From positions 1-64,000 of the forward strand of contig CAIJVU010000028.1 of NCBI GenBank assembly GCA_903824185.1: 64,000 bases of DNA, in the 5' to 3' direction. Shown here one piece after another: positions 53,341 through 63,321 of this stretch; position 1 is the first letter of the stretch; every line of letters starts with the position of its first letter. This DNA is from an uncultured Hyphomicrobiales bacterium. Lineage in GTDB: Bacteria > Pseudomonadota > Alphaproteobacteria > Rhizobiales > Beijerinckiaceae. The position numbers and the translations under genes are program-made. Below the pieces are notes generated by a model, which searched no databases, was not told where the DNA came from, and saw nothing but the letters and a program-made list of their open reading frames with translations.

Positions 53341-55143
53341 TCAATTCTTAGCCACAAAACACTGCGTGCCAGAGGATTTCATCTGTTCGCACAAGGAGAT
53401 AGCGCCTTCACGAGCCAAGCCGATCACCCGCACACGGAAGATGGTCCGGCCATTATTATCGGCTTTTTGCACCACAAAAGACAGGCCATCAAAGGTTTTG
53501 GGGCTCGATTTTTTCAAATTGGCAATCATGGTGCGGGCTTCATTTTCAGAGGCAGGTGCACCAAATTGAACACCGTAATCCCCTGATCCTGCTTCGATTT
53601 TTTCGCTTGAAGCTGCTGCGGGCTTTTCAGCGGCAGGAGGTGGAGGGGTCGGATTAACCGGTGCCGCCGCCATGATTTGCGGACGTTCCGGCGGCAAAAT
53701 CCGCACCACTGGTCCTTGTGCTGGTGTTGGTGCTGGCGCTTGGGGCGCAACCGCGGCAGCAGCAGGCGCTGCCGGGGGATTGGCCACAGGCGTTGGGACT
53801 GTTGTTGAGGGTGCAGTGATCGGCGCGACAGTAGCACCCGGGCGCGGTGCTGCTGCAATATTGGGCGCAGAACCCCCTGCCGTTGTTGCGTTTTCTTCGA
53901 CAATCGTACCATCGGGCCGGATTGTTACCGTCCGGATTTTTTTAGGTTCCCCCAGTAAAGGGGCTCCGGGCGGACGCGGAACGGTATTCACATCCACAGG
54001 CTTTTCTTCGTTATTGACGATTTTAGCCTCTTTTGGATCATCCATTTTGCCGGGCTGATAGATGGCGGCTGCTTGCTGATTGGATGATGTCCCGCCCTGA
54101 TCAACAGGCGCTACTTTGACCGGTACTTTATCGGCGCTGATCAAGGGCGCAGGCCCTGTTGGAACGACTGCGCCCTCATTGCGCAAATAGGCTGCAAGAC
54201 CAAAGCCTGTGCCTAAAATAGCTAACAATCCCAAGAGGATATAAGCTCCCTTGCCACCACCTTCGGCTTTTTTATCTTTTTGAGCCAGATGCATCAGATC
54301 ATCATGGGCTTCGGCTTCACTCATCGAGAGACCGGACCGTGGCTCCTGCTGGGGAGGCCACATCGGATCAGCGTGCGCAGTTTTCTCTTCTGCATGCGGG
54401 ATGGTCTGAGGTTCAGACACGGGGGTGCGCAGATTATTAAAAATCCGTGATTCAAAAATCGGATCTTGCGGAGGCGCTGCAGGCTGCGGTGGTGCTGGCT
54501 GCTCCAAGCGCTCATAGGGATTGGCTGCAAAATCATGCTGAGGCTGAACAGGATGAGAGGTCTCAGCTGGCGCCGTCATATCGCTATAAAAAGGCGTGTG
54601 AGTTTGCTCAATCGGCGACCCAAGCGCAGACACCGAAGCGCTTTCCACATGAGGGGAAAGAGCATGAGCCGATTTCAAATCTGGCTGCGGCTCAGCTAGC
54701 GCGAATTCTCTCTGCTGAGAAAAATCAGGAACAGGCTGAACCACCGCGGGATTTAGGAAGCCCCCGTAATTGACAGCAATAGACTGAAAAAGCGGAGTAT
54801 TTGCTCTTAAACTGGTTGCTGCGGGCGGTTTTGGTGGCTCTTCACTCGGCGGTGCCACTGCAAATTGAGGAAAAGACGCATAAGGATCACGACCGGCCTG
54901 ATCGTCCAGACCATGATTGGTCTGAACCGGCGGGGCCACAGGAGGCTGTGGTTGATACACATCGGCTTGTGGTGAACGCGCGCCCATTTCATAATTGGTA
55001 AAGCGTGACAATTCCGCCAGCGGGTCATGAGAAACCGGCTGTTGATCCTGCGCTGCGTCAGATGGCCTACGTGCCAAGGCCTCACGGAGTTGTCGCTCCA
55101 GAAGCTCCAGATTAATGGGCGGATTGTCTTTGTTTTCCGTCAT
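53341..55143 (-). CDS. SPOR-domain cell-division protein
   Basis: This large membrane protein of 600 aa has a cytoplasmic Pro/Ala/Gln-rich N-terminal region (about 1-295), one membrane helix at about 299-320 (GAYILLGLLAILGTGFGLAA) and a long Pro/Ala/Thr-rich periplasmic linker. A C-terminal SPOR domain (about 522-600) binds denuded septal glycan. Two cysteines lie in the SPOR domain. The gene sits between argS and nagZ, where SPOR proteins occur in many alphaproteobacteria. The precise division role is not known. Confidence 0.9.
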   Translation of the reverse strand: MTENKDNPPINLELLERQLREALARRPSDAAQDQQPVSHDPLAELSRFTNYEMGARSPQADVYQPQPPVAPPVQTNHGLDDQAGRDPYASFPQFAVAPPSEEPPKPPAATSLRANTPLFQSIAVNYGGFLNPAVVQPVPDFSQQREFALAEPQPDLKSAHALSPHVESASVSALGSPIEQTHTPFYSDMTAPAETSHPVQPQHDFAANPYERLEQPAPPQPAAPPQDPIFESRIFNNLRTPVSEPQTIPHAEEKTAHADPMWPPQQEPRSGLSMSEAEAHDDLMHLAQKDKKAEGGGKGAYILLGLLAILGTGFGLAAYLRNEGAVVPTGPAPLISADKVPVKVAPVDQGGTSSNQQAAAIYQPGKMDDPKEAKIVNNEEKPVDVNTVPRPPGAPLLGEPKKIRTVTIRPDGTIVEENATTAGGSAPNIAAAPRPGATVAPITAPSTTVPTPVANPPAAPAAAAVAPQAPAPTPAQGPVVRILPPERPQIMAAAPVNPTPPPPAAEKPAAASSEKIEAGSGDYGVQFGAPASENEARTMIANLKKSSPKTFDGLSFVVQKADNNGRTIFRVRVIGLAREGAISLCEQMKSSGTQCFVAKN

Positions 55144-55215
55144 TATCCCGTACCCGGAACCATATGTCCGGTTGTTTCAGTCAGAAGCGATCAAAACAAC
55201 AAAATCAAATAAGTA

Positions 55216-56970
55216 TTAGCGCATTTCATCAGGTGCCGAAACACCCAATAAGGACAAACCGTTTTTCAATACACCGACAATTGCTTGCACAAGCACACGG
55301 CGTGCGGCCGTTATAGCGGGATTATCCTCAAGAACAAACCTAAGTTTGGGATCATCTTTACCCTTATTCCAAAGAGCATGAAAATCACTTGCTAAATCAT
55401 AGAGATAGAATGCAACCCGATGGGGCTCATGTGCAAGTGCCGACGCCTCGATTAACCGCGGGAACTGCGCCAAACGCCGAAGAATCATCATTTCCGCATC
55501 GTCAGAGAGCAAAGTGAGATCGATTTTGGACAAATCCTGCTCCGAACTCACATCATGCGAGGCTGAAAGTGATTGGCGAAGCGCAGAACAGCCCCGTGCA
55601 TGGGCATATTGGACATAAAAAACTGGATTTTCCCGCGATTGTTCAACCACTTTGGCCAAATCAAAATCCAAAGTGGCGTCATTTTTACGAAACAACATCA
55701 TGAAGCGAACGGCGTCAGAGCCGACCTCATTGACCACTTCACGAAGGGTAATAAATTCCCCTGCCCGTTTGGACATTTTGACCGGTTCGCCGTTGCGTAA
55801 CAGCCGGACAAGCTGACATAATTTGACATCCAGCAGGCCTTTGCCGTCCGTCACAGCGGCAACTGCGGCTTGCATGCGCTTGATATAACCGCCGTGATCG
55901 GCACCCCAAACATCGATCATGGTGTTGAAACCACGATGATATTTGGACGCGTGATAAGCAATATCGGACGCAAAATAGGTGTAAGACCCATCCGATTTCA
56001 GGACTGGACGGTCACTGTCATCACCGAATTGGCTGGACCGGAACAAGGTTTGTTCCCGATCTTCCCAATCATCAGACAGCTGGCCTTTGGGGGGTGGCAA
56101 GCGACCATCATAGATAAGATCGCGGCTTCTCAGATCTCTCAGGAAAACAGCAATTTCATCGCGCGGACCGGAAGTCAGCGAGCGTTCGCTAAAAAAGACA
56201 TCATGGCTGATTTCCAAAGCCTTCAGGTCTTCACGAATACTGTCCATCATCATGGCGATGGCCACATCGCGCACCAAAGGCAGCCATTCCGGCTCGTGCA
56301 TGCTTTTGAGACTTTTCCCGTAGCGCTCAACGAGCACCTGTCCCACGGGTTTCAAATAGTCGCCCGGATACAAGCCTTCTGGAATGGCGCCGATATCCTC
56401 GCCCAAGGCTTCCAAATAGCGCAAATAAACAGAGCGCGAGAGCACATCAACCTGCGTTCCCGCATCATTGATGTAATATTCACGACAGACCTCATAGCCG
56501 GAAAAGCCCAACAAATTGGCCAATGCGTCCCCAAAAACCGCGCCGCGGCCATGGCCGACATGCATGGGGCCTGTCGGATTGGCAGAAACATATTCAACAT
56601 TTACGCGTTCGGCTTTTTGGCTGCCGCGGCCAAATTGACTGCCAAGATCAAGGGCAGACCTTAAGACGCGCTCAAAAACCTGATGACGCAGCTTTAAATT
56701 GATAAAACCCGGTCCGGCAATGGAAACATGCTCAATATCAGGGTCATTTGAAAGCGCCTCGACCAATAATTCAGCCAGAACGCGCGGGGATTTTACCGCT
56801 TCGCGGGCCAGAACCATGGCAGCATTTGTTGCGAGATCGCCATGCGTATGATCCCGCGGGGGTTCGACGACGACCCTTGAAAAATCAAGTCCAGCAGGCA
56901 GATGTCCGGCATCGGTTAAATGTCCGAGCGCAATCCTGACGCGGTTTTCAAAATGTTCAAAAATATTCAT
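55216..56970 (-). CDS. argS: Arginyl-tRNA synthetase
   Basis: This class I synthetase charges tRNA-Arg. The 584 aa have the HIGH-type motif HVGH (137-140) in [13 protein letters not shown] and the KMSK motif at 398-401. The N-terminal Add1 domain and the C-terminal anticodon-binding domain are complete. It lies 49 bp after dgt and is followed by the SPOR gene. Confidence 0.98.
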   Translation of the reverse strand: MNIFEHFENRVRIALGHLTDAGHLPAGLDFSRVVVEPPRDHTHGDLATNAAMVLAREAVKSPRVLAELLVEALSNDPDIEHVSIAGPGFINLKLRHQVFERVLRSALDLGSQFGRGSQKAERVNVEYVSANPTGPMHVGHGRGAVFGDALANLLGFSGYEVCREYYINDAGTQVDVLSRSVYLRYLEALGEDIGAIPEGLYPGDYLKPVGQVLVERYGKSLKSMHEPEWLPLVRDVAIAMMMDSIREDLKALEISHDVFFSERSLTSGPRDEIAVFLRDLRSRDLIYDGRLPPPKGQLSDDWEDREQTLFRSSQFGDDSDRPVLKSDGSYTYFASDIAYHASKYHRGFNTMIDVWGADHGGYIKRMQAAVAAVTDGKGLLDVKLCQLVRLLRNGEPVKMSKRAGEFITLREVVNEVGSDAVRFMMLFRKNDATLDFDLAKVVEQSRENPVFYVQYAHARGCSALRQSLSASHDVSSEQDLSKIDLTLLSDDAEMMILRRLAQFPRLIEASALAHEPHRVAFYLYDLASDFHALWNKGKDDPKLRFVLEDNPAITAARRVLVQAIVGVLKNGLSLLGVSAPDEMR

Positions 56971-57019
56971 ATCGGCCGTGGCCCCATCATAGAAACAATA
57001 AAAGCGTGAAAGCCCGCGC

Positions 57020-58237
57020 CTAACGTAATTCGGGGGTTACGTCAAACAGGCGGCGATGTTCTAATATGGCATAACGATCCGTCATACCCGCTATATAATC
57101 GGCGATATCACGTGCTTTTGCCGGTTCATCAAGATTTTTGATCCGGACAAACCATTCTTCCGGCAGATGTTTGGGCTGTTCCATCAAGATTTTGAACAGA
57201 TCACTTACCAGACCTTCTGCCGCCTCACGAACCCTGAGAACCGTGCCATGCCGATACATATGCGGCATCAGAAAGGCTTTGAGATCCTGATCGGCCTTGA
57301 TCCCGCTCTTTGAAAACCGAATGATACTATGACGGCTGGCGCGAATATCCTCACAAGATTGAACCGATTGAAGAAGAGGCAAGCTTTCACGCAAAACGTC
57401 TTCAATCAACCATGTGATCAACCGACGCCCCAATTCATGAATGGTGCGCGTGACATCGAGATGAGGCCATTGGCTTTTGATGTCATTCAATATAGTGGCG
57501 AGAACAGGAACACGTTCGAGATCGGCAAGAGTAAAAAGTCCGGCGCGCAAACCATCATCAATATCATGGGTATTATAGGCTATATCATCGGCAATGGCGG
57601 CGATCTGCGCCTCCGCTGAGGCAAATTTTGCGAGATCAAGACTTTGCAAACGATCATAATTCAGAAATTCGTCGGGAATGGGCTTGTTTTTATAGGCTCC
57701 GACACCTTGCCCATTTTGATCGACCAGTGGCCCATTATGTTTGACCAAGCCTTCCAGCGTTTCCCAAGTCAAATTTAAACCGTCAAACCCCGCATAGCGT
57801 CGCTCGAGATTGGTGACGATGCGCAAAGCCTGCGCATTGTGATCAAATCCACCATAAGGTGCCATGCAAACATGCAATGCATCCTCACCGGCATGCCCGA
57901 ATGGCGGATGGCCAAGATCATGCGCCAAAGCCAAGGCCTCGGCCAAATCTTCATCAAGTTCGAGGGTTCTGGCCAAAGAGCGCGCAATCTGGGCCACTTC
58001 CAGCGTATGGGTCAGACGCGTACGATAATGATCGCCTTCGTGATAAACAAAGACTTGGGTCTTGTGTTTGAGACGTCGAAAGGCTGATGAATGGAGGATC
58101 CTGTCCCGATCTCTTTGAAATTCCGTCCGTGTGGCTGACAGAGGCTCTGCCAGCAAACGCCCGCGACTATGTTTGGGATCGCAGGCATAAGGCGCTCTGG
58201 GCCGGTCATTACGGGGGAGAAAGGGCGACGTCGTCAT
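57020..58237 (-). CDS. dgt: Deoxyguanosinetriphosphate triphosphohydrolase-like protein
   Basis: This HD-domain dNTP triphosphohydrolase is 405 aa. The metal site comprises H77 (RLTHTLE), H106/D107 (LAHDLGH) and a later Asp in [10 protein letters not shown]. The [13 protein letters not shown] stretch is typical. It belongs to the type 2 dGTPase-like family, in which substrate choice differs among members, so dGTP specificity is inferred. It opens the minus-strand run towards argS. The start is 138 bp from the divergent Fe-S carrier gene. Confidence 0.93.
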   Translation of the reverse strand: MTTSPFLPRNDRPRAPYACDPKHSRGRLLAEPLSATRTEFQRDRDRILHSSAFRRLKHKTQVFVYHEGDHYRTRLTHTLEVAQIARSLARTLELDEDLAEALALAHDLGHPPFGHAGEDALHVCMAPYGGFDHNAQALRIVTNLERRYAGFDGLNLTWETLEGLVKHNGPLVDQNGQGVGAYKNKPIPDEFLNYDRLQSLDLAKFASAEAQIAAIADDIAYNTHDIDDGLRAGLFTLADLERVPVLATILNDIKSQWPHLDVTRTIHELGRRLITWLIEDVLRESLPLLQSVQSCEDIRASRHSIIRFSKSGIKADQDLKAFLMPHMYRHGTVLRVREAAEGLVSDLFKILMEQPKHLPEEWFVRIKNLDEPAKARDIADYIAGMTDRYAILEHRRLFDVTPELR

Positions 58238-58375
58238 AAACGCGCAGGATCCATCGGTTGAAAAGCTTCAATATCGTATTTATCTATCAGTCATGGAACA
58301 ATTGTGCAAAAATCACGGATGTGTGACGCTCTACTTTGACCAAGCGCCTTATCCTGAACCAAGTGAGACACAATC

Positions 58376-58732
58376 ATGAGCGAACAGGACCATCTCTCAC
58401 AAGACAGAGAGCCTTTAAAACTCACCAGTAATGCCGCAAAACGGATCATCAAAATTTTATCGGATGAACCGCAGGGCTCTCAGGTTCGTTTACGCGTTGA
58501 TGGCGGCGGCTGTTCCGGCTTTCAATATCATTTTGACATCACCACCACGGGTGAGGCTGATGATCTGGTGCTTGAAAAGGACGGAGCCATTTTGCGGGTC
58601 GATAGTCTCTCTCTTCCTCTGATCGAGGGATCTGAGGTCGATTTTGTGGATGATCTGATGGGTCAGTCGTTTCGCGTCAATAATCCGGCTGCCACAGCCT
58701 CTTGCGGCTGCGGCACCAGTTTCTCGCTCTAA
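58376..58732 (+). CDS. erpA: A-type iron-sulfur carrier (ErpA/IscA family)
   Basis: This protein carries Fe-S clusters to apo-enzymes. The 118 aa have the three conserved cysteines C46 (GGGCSGF), C110 and C112 (CGCG). The opening LKLTSNAAKRIIKIL is typical. It could be ErpA or IscA; the lack of isc or suf neighbours and its pairing with dgt support an ErpA-like carrier used by complex I and others. The ribosome-binding site is weak. Confidence 0.92.
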   Translation: MSEQDHLSQDREPLKLTSNAAKRIIKILSDEPQGSQVRLRVDGGGCSGFQYHFDITTTGEADDLVLEKDGAILRVDSLSLPLIEGSEVDFVDDLMGQSFRVNNPAATASCGCGTSFSL

Positions 58733-58746
58733 GGGCCAAGAAGGCC

Positions 58747-61059
58747 TTAGCGGCCTCCGCCACTGCGCTTGCGGACCCGTTGTTCGCGAGCCTGCGCTTC
58801 CACCACAGCCAAAGCAGTCATATTGACAACTCCGCGCGTTGTGACGGTGGGCGTTAGAACATGGGCTGGATGGTCCGGGCCGATCAAAATGGGGCCGACA
58901 GGCAAAGCATCGGCCATGATTTTGATGAGCTGATAGGCAATATTGGCCGCATCCAGATTAGGCATGATCAACAAATTCGCCTCGCCTTTGAGGAAAGAGG
59001 ACGGATATTTGTTGTCGCGCAAAATCTGCGACAAAGCCGTATCCCCCTGCATTTCGCCATCCACTTCAAGTTCGGGATGACGATCGCGGATCATGGCAGT
59101 CGCTTCGCGCATTTTGATGGATGTTTCCGTATCCGACGCGCCGAAATCCGAATGCGAGAGCAAAGCGATTTTCGGGGTAATGCCAAAACGAGACACCATC
59201 TGTGCACATTGAATGGTGGTGTCGGCAATTTCCTCGGCTGTCGGATCGGGCCGGACATGCGTATCCGCGATAAAATAATGACCCTTTTGGGTGATCATCA
59301 GGCTCATGCCTGCAAAACGGCGCATCCCCGGTGCTGGACCAATAATATCACGGATCAATTTGAGTTTGGAGGTAAACCGCCCCTCAAGACCTGTGATCAT
59401 GGCATCGGCATCACCGCGCACAACAGCAACAGCAGCAATCACCGTTGTATTCGTGCGAACCAAAGTCCGTGCCGCAGCAGGTGTAATGCCACGCCGCCCT
59501 GCCCGTTCCAGATAGGTATTCACATAATCACGATAGCGCGGATCATCTTCCGGATTGATGATCTGGACTTGATCTCCCAAAGGCAAGGTCAGCCCGTACC
59601 GCGCACAACGTGCTTCAATTACCGCAGGACGGCCGACAAGAATGGGTTGCGCAATCCCCTCCTCAATCGCAATCAGGGCGGCACGCAAAACACGTTCATC
59701 TTCGCCATCGGCATAGATCACGCGCTTGGGCTCCAATTTCGCCTGACTGAAAATCGGCTTCATCACGAAACCGGAACGGAAGACAAAGCGGTCAAGGCGC
59801 TCGTGATATTCATCCCAATCCTGAATGGGGAGTGTGGCAACACCCGTATCCATGGCGGCTTTCGCAACCGCAGGCGCAATTCTTAAAATCAACCGCGGAT
59901 CAAAGGGGGACGGGATCAAAGATTGCTCACCGAAGGTGGCCACTTCGCCGCTATAGGCCATGGCAGCGACATCGGAGGAGGCTTCACGCGCCAGCAAAGC
60001 AATGGCTTCCGTGGCCGCAATTTTCATGGGCTCATTGATGGTCGTTGCGCCGACATCAAGCGCGCCACGGAAAATATAGGGGAAGCACAGGACATTGTTG
60101 ACTTGATTGGGGAAATCCGAACGGCCTGTACAAATCATCGCATCCGGACGCACAGCGCGGGCTTCATCTGGCATAATTTCAGGATTAGGGTTGGCAAGCG
60201 CCAGAATAAGAGGCTTGGGAGCCATGTTTTTCAACATATCCGGCTTTAAAACCCCACCCGCTGACAGGCCGAGAAAAACATCCGCACCTTCAATGACTTC
60301 TCCGAGAGTCCGCTTATCCGTTTTTTGGGCGTAAACGGCTTTCCAGCGATCCATCAGTTTTTCACGGCCCTCATAAGCAACGCCTTCGAGATCCGTAACC
60401 CAGATATGTTCGCGTTTGACGCCCATGGTCACCAGCAAATTCAGACAGGCCAAGGCAGCCGCACCCGCGCCCGATGTCACCACTTTGATGTCAGCAAGCT
60501 TTTTGCCCGCCAGCTGCATGGCATTCATCACCGCGGCCGACACGATAATCGCCGTCCCATGCTGGTCATCATGGAAAACAGGAATTCCCATGCGGGCTTT
60601 CAATTTTTCTTCGATCTCAAAACATTCAGGGGCTTTGATGTCCTCAAGATTGATCCCGCCAAAAGTCGGCTCAAGGGCAGCAACAACATTGACCATGCGT
60701 TCAACATCGGTTTCCGCAACCTCGATATCAAACACGTCAATGCCGGCGAATTTTTTGAACAAAACCGCTTTGCCTTCCATCACGGGCTTGGACGCGAGCG
60801 GTCCGATATTGCCCAATCCCAAAACGGCTGTGCCATTTGACAAAACCGCGACGAGATTTTGGCGGATGGTGTAATGGGCTGCCGTTGACGGATCTGCAGC
60901 AATCGCCTCACAGGGAGCGGCCACACCGGGTGAATAGGCCAACGCCAAATCATGCTGGTTACCCAAGGGCTTGGTTGCATGGATTTCGAGTTTGCCCGGT
61001 TTGGGAAATTGATGAAAATCCAAAGCGCTCTGGCGAAGTTCGTCAGACATAGTCACCAT
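58747..61059 (-). CDS. maeB: NAD(P)-dependent malic enzyme / phosphotransacetylase-like fusion
   Basis: This enzyme decarboxylates malate to pyruvate. The 770 aa have an N-terminal malic enzyme part (about 1-430) with AYSPGVAAPCEAIAADP, FHDDQHGTAI and a Rossmann loop TSGAGAAALAC. A C-terminal phosphate-acetyltransferase-like domain (about 440-760), usual in MaeB, follows and typically acts in regulation by acetyl-CoA. I chose ATG 61059 (MVTMSDELRQ), with GGGGGGA 7 nt upstream; the longer frame adds unrelated residues. Confidence 0.95.
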   Translation of the reverse strand: MVTMSDELRQSALDFHQFPKPGKLEIHATKPLGNQHDLALAYSPGVAAPCEAIAADPSTAAHYTIRQNLVAVLSNGTAVLGLGNIGPLASKPVMEGKAVLFKKFAGIDVFDIEVAETDVERMVNVVAALEPTFGGINLEDIKAPECFEIEEKLKARMGIPVFHDDQHGTAIIVSAAVMNAMQLAGKKLADIKVVTSGAGAAALACLNLLVTMGVKREHIWVTDLEGVAYEGREKLMDRWKAVYAQKTDKRTLGEVIEGADVFLGLSAGGVLKPDMLKNMAPKPLILALANPNPEIMPDEARAVRPDAMICTGRSDFPNQVNNVLCFPYIFRGALDVGATTINEPMKIAATEAIALLAREASSDVAAMAYSGEVATFGEQSLIPSPFDPRLILRIAPAVAKAAMDTGVATLPIQDWDEYHERLDRFVFRSGFVMKPIFSQAKLEPKRVIYADGEDERVLRAALIAIEEGIAQPILVGRPAVIEARCARYGLTLPLGDQVQIINPEDDPRYRDYVNTYLERAGRRGITPAAARTLVRTNTTVIAAVAVVRGDADAMITGLEGRFTSKLKLIRDIIGPAPGMRRFAGMSLMITQKGHYFIADTHVRPDPTAEEIADTTIQCAQMVSRFGITPKIALLSHSDFGASDTETSIKMREATAMIRDRHPELEVDGEMQGDTALSQILRDNKYPSSFLKGEANLLIMPNLDAANIAYQLIKIMADALPVGPILIGPDHPAHVLTPTVTTRGVVNMTALAVVEAQAREQRVRKRSGGGR

Positions 61060-61193
61060 AAACAATTCCCCCCTCAGTCTCACCAGCGAAGCATGCCAGT
61101 TCAGCATCCCTTATCTTGATACATTAACCGCAATTGCCAATGTAATGAAAGGGCAAAACCGTGGAATAAAAATTCTAGGAAAATAGGATTAAA

Positions 61194-61222
61194 GCCGGAA
61201 ATCAGCGGGATTTCCGGCATAA
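61194..61222 (-). terminator. Hairpin after aspS, probable terminator
   Basis: GCCGGAAATC (61194-61203) pairs perfectly with GATTTCCGGC (61209-61218) over AGCGG. On the minus strand TTTAATCCTATTTT follows, so termination is moderate. It lies about 30 bp past the aspS stop and upstream of maeB. Confidence 0.65.
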
Positions 61223-61249
61223 AACTATAAAAAATACCAAATATAAGAC

Positions 61250-63058
61250 TTAAGCCTTAGGCGCTTTTTGCTCGGGCAAATTCAGTCTCAAGTGCAATTC
61301 ACGCAATTGCTGATTGGTCGGGGCCGCAGGGGCGCCCATCAACAAGTCCTGTGCTTGCTGGTTCATCGGGAACAAGGTCACTTCACGCAAATTCTGAGCG
61401 CCGACCAGCAACATGACGATCCGGTCCACACCTGCCGCCATGCCGCCATGCGGAGGTGCGCCATAATGAAAGGCGCGATACATGCCGCCAAAGCGTTCAA
61501 TGACCGTTTCTTCGCCATAACCGGCAATTTCAAACGCCTTGACCATGGCCTCAGGCTTATGATTGCGGATACCGCCCGAAGCAATTTCAAAGCCATTGCA
61601 GGCAATATCATATTGGAAGGCTTTGATGGTCAGAGGGTCTTGGTTCTGCAAGGCCTCATACCCGCCTTGCGGCATCGAGAAGGGATTGTGCGAGAAATCG
61701 ACCTTTTTCTCGTCTTCATTCCACTCAAACATCGGGAAATCGACAATCCAGGCCAATTCGTAGCGATTTTCGTCAATTAAATTCAAATCCTGCCCCACTT
61801 TCGTGCGGGCAGCACCAGCAAATTTAACAAATTTATCGGGATCTCCCGCCGCAAAAAAGGCCGCATCGCCCTCTTTCAGGCCCAGTTGCAAGCGAATGGC
61901 CTCGGTGCGTTCCGGACCAATATTATTAGCTATGGGTCCAGCCCCACCGGTTTCGCCTTCGCGCCAGAAGACATAGCCAAGGCCCGGCTGGCCTTCGCCC
62001 TGCGCCCAAGAATTCATACGGTCGCAGAATGTGCGCTGTCCGCCACCGGGAGCCGGAATGGCCCATACGCGATTTTTGGGGTCTTCCAACATTCTGGCGA
62101 AGACTTTGAAATTGGAGCCTCGAAAATGCTCAGACACATCCTGCATCACCAAGGGATTGCGCAAATCGGGCTTATCCGAACCATATTTGGACATGGATTC
62201 CGCATAAGGAATGCGTGGCCAAGGGCTTGGCGTGACATGCTTTCCTTGGCCGAACGCGCGGAAAACATCCCCGATCACAGGTTCCACAGCGACGAAAATA
62301 TCCTCTTGTTCAACAAAGCTCATTTCAAGATCGAGCTGGTAGAATTCACCGGGCAAACGATCTGCGCGCGGATCTTCATCGCGGAAGCAGGGGGCGATCT
62401 GGAAATAGCGGTCAAAACCCGCCATCATCAATAATTGCTTATATTGTTGAGGGGCTTGGGGCAAAGCATAGAAAGTGCCGGGATGAATACGGGACGGCAC
62501 CAAAAAGTCACGCGCCCCTTCCGGTGACGAGGCGGTGAGAATGGGCGTTTGAAATTCATTAAAGCCCTGATCTCGCATACGCGCACGCATCATGTCGATA
62601 ATCTTGCCGCGCGTCATAATGTTGTTGTGCAAACGCTCGCGGCGCAGATCGAGAAAACGATATTTAAGGCGGGTCTCTTCAGGGAATGGCTGGTCACCAA
62701 ACACCATCAAGGGCAATTCGCCTGCCACACCCAGAACTTCAATCTCGGTCACAAAAATTTCGATTTCGCCGGTCGGCAAATCTTTGTTTTCCGTACCATT
62801 GGGACGAAGACGGACTTTTCCATCAAAACGCACAACCCATTCCGAACGCAATGTTTCAGCCAATTGAAAGGCAGGGCTATCGGGATCAATGACGCATTGG
62901 GTCATGCCGTAATGATCGCGCAAATCCACAAAAAGCACGCCGCCATGGTCACGAATCCGATGGCACCAGCCTGACAAGCGGGTTGTTTGTCCGTCATCGC
63001 CGGCCCGCAAAGCTCCACAGGTGTGGGAACGGTAGCGTTGGCTGTTGAGCTTGGTCAT
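61250..63058 (-). CDS. aspS: Aspartyl-tRNA synthetase (probably non-discriminating)
   Basis: This class II synthetase of bacterial type is 602 aa. It has the OB-fold anticodon domain (about 1-110), motif 2 ([15 protein letters not shown]), the GAD insertion and motif 3 ([11 protein letters not shown]). The anticodon domain reads RDHGGVLF; His at this position (H38) marks enzymes that also charge tRNA-Asn, whereas discriminating enzymes have Leu. Asn-tRNA would then be made by GatCAB, which is not in the window. I chose ATG 63058 with AAGGG 8 nt upstream. The longer frame to 63154 is not conserved. Confidence 0.96.
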   Translation of the reverse strand: MTKLNSQRYRSHTCGALRAGDDGQTTRLSGWCHRIRDHGGVLFVDLRDHYGMTQCVIDPDSPAFQLAETLRSEWVVRFDGKVRLRPNGTENKDLPTGEIEIFVTEIEVLGVAGELPLMVFGDQPFPEETRLKYRFLDLRRERLHNNIMTRGKIIDMMRARMRDQGFNEFQTPILTASSPEGARDFLVPSRIHPGTFYALPQAPQQYKQLLMMAGFDRYFQIAPCFRDEDPRADRLPGEFYQLDLEMSFVEQEDIFVAVEPVIGDVFRAFGQGKHVTPSPWPRIPYAESMSKYGSDKPDLRNPLVMQDVSEHFRGSNFKVFARMLEDPKNRVWAIPAPGGGQRTFCDRMNSWAQGEGQPGLGYVFWREGETGGAGPIANNIGPERTEAIRLQLGLKEGDAAFFAAGDPDKFVKFAGAARTKVGQDLNLIDENRYELAWIVDFPMFEWNEDEKKVDFSHNPFSMPQGGYEALQNQDPLTIKAFQYDIACNGFEIASGGIRNHKPEAMVKAFEIAGYGEETVIERFGGMYRAFHYGAPPHGGMAAGVDRIVMLLVGAQNLREVTLFPMNQQAQDLLMGAPAAPTNQQLRELHLRLNLPEQKAPKA

Positions 63059-63321
63059 CGGCTGGCCCTTTATTGCAAAATCAGACGTAAACGGATTGGC
63101 GGCTTGAAAAGAGGTTTCAGCTCTATCCTTTTTATGTTCGGCGCGAAAGCACAACCTCGCGGCCCTTTTGTCCAGAGCCGCACCATTTTATCCTGTCTCT
63201 TGCTTAAAATTACAAAAATCCCCCACTGAGGGCCGACATTGGGTTTATCATCCCAATAGCCGATAAATATTGTCAGATCAGGCCTTGGAAAGAGGCCGAC
63301 CATCCGTTATTCAGATCCGCC

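Noticed and set aside
55870-56664. 264-codon plus-strand open frame inside argS
   Set aside because: It is an antisense shadow; argS is complete with its motifs on the other strand.
58861-59886. 341-codon plus-strand open frame inside maeB
   Set aside because: It is an antisense shadow of the malic enzyme gene, with low-complexity composition and no motif.
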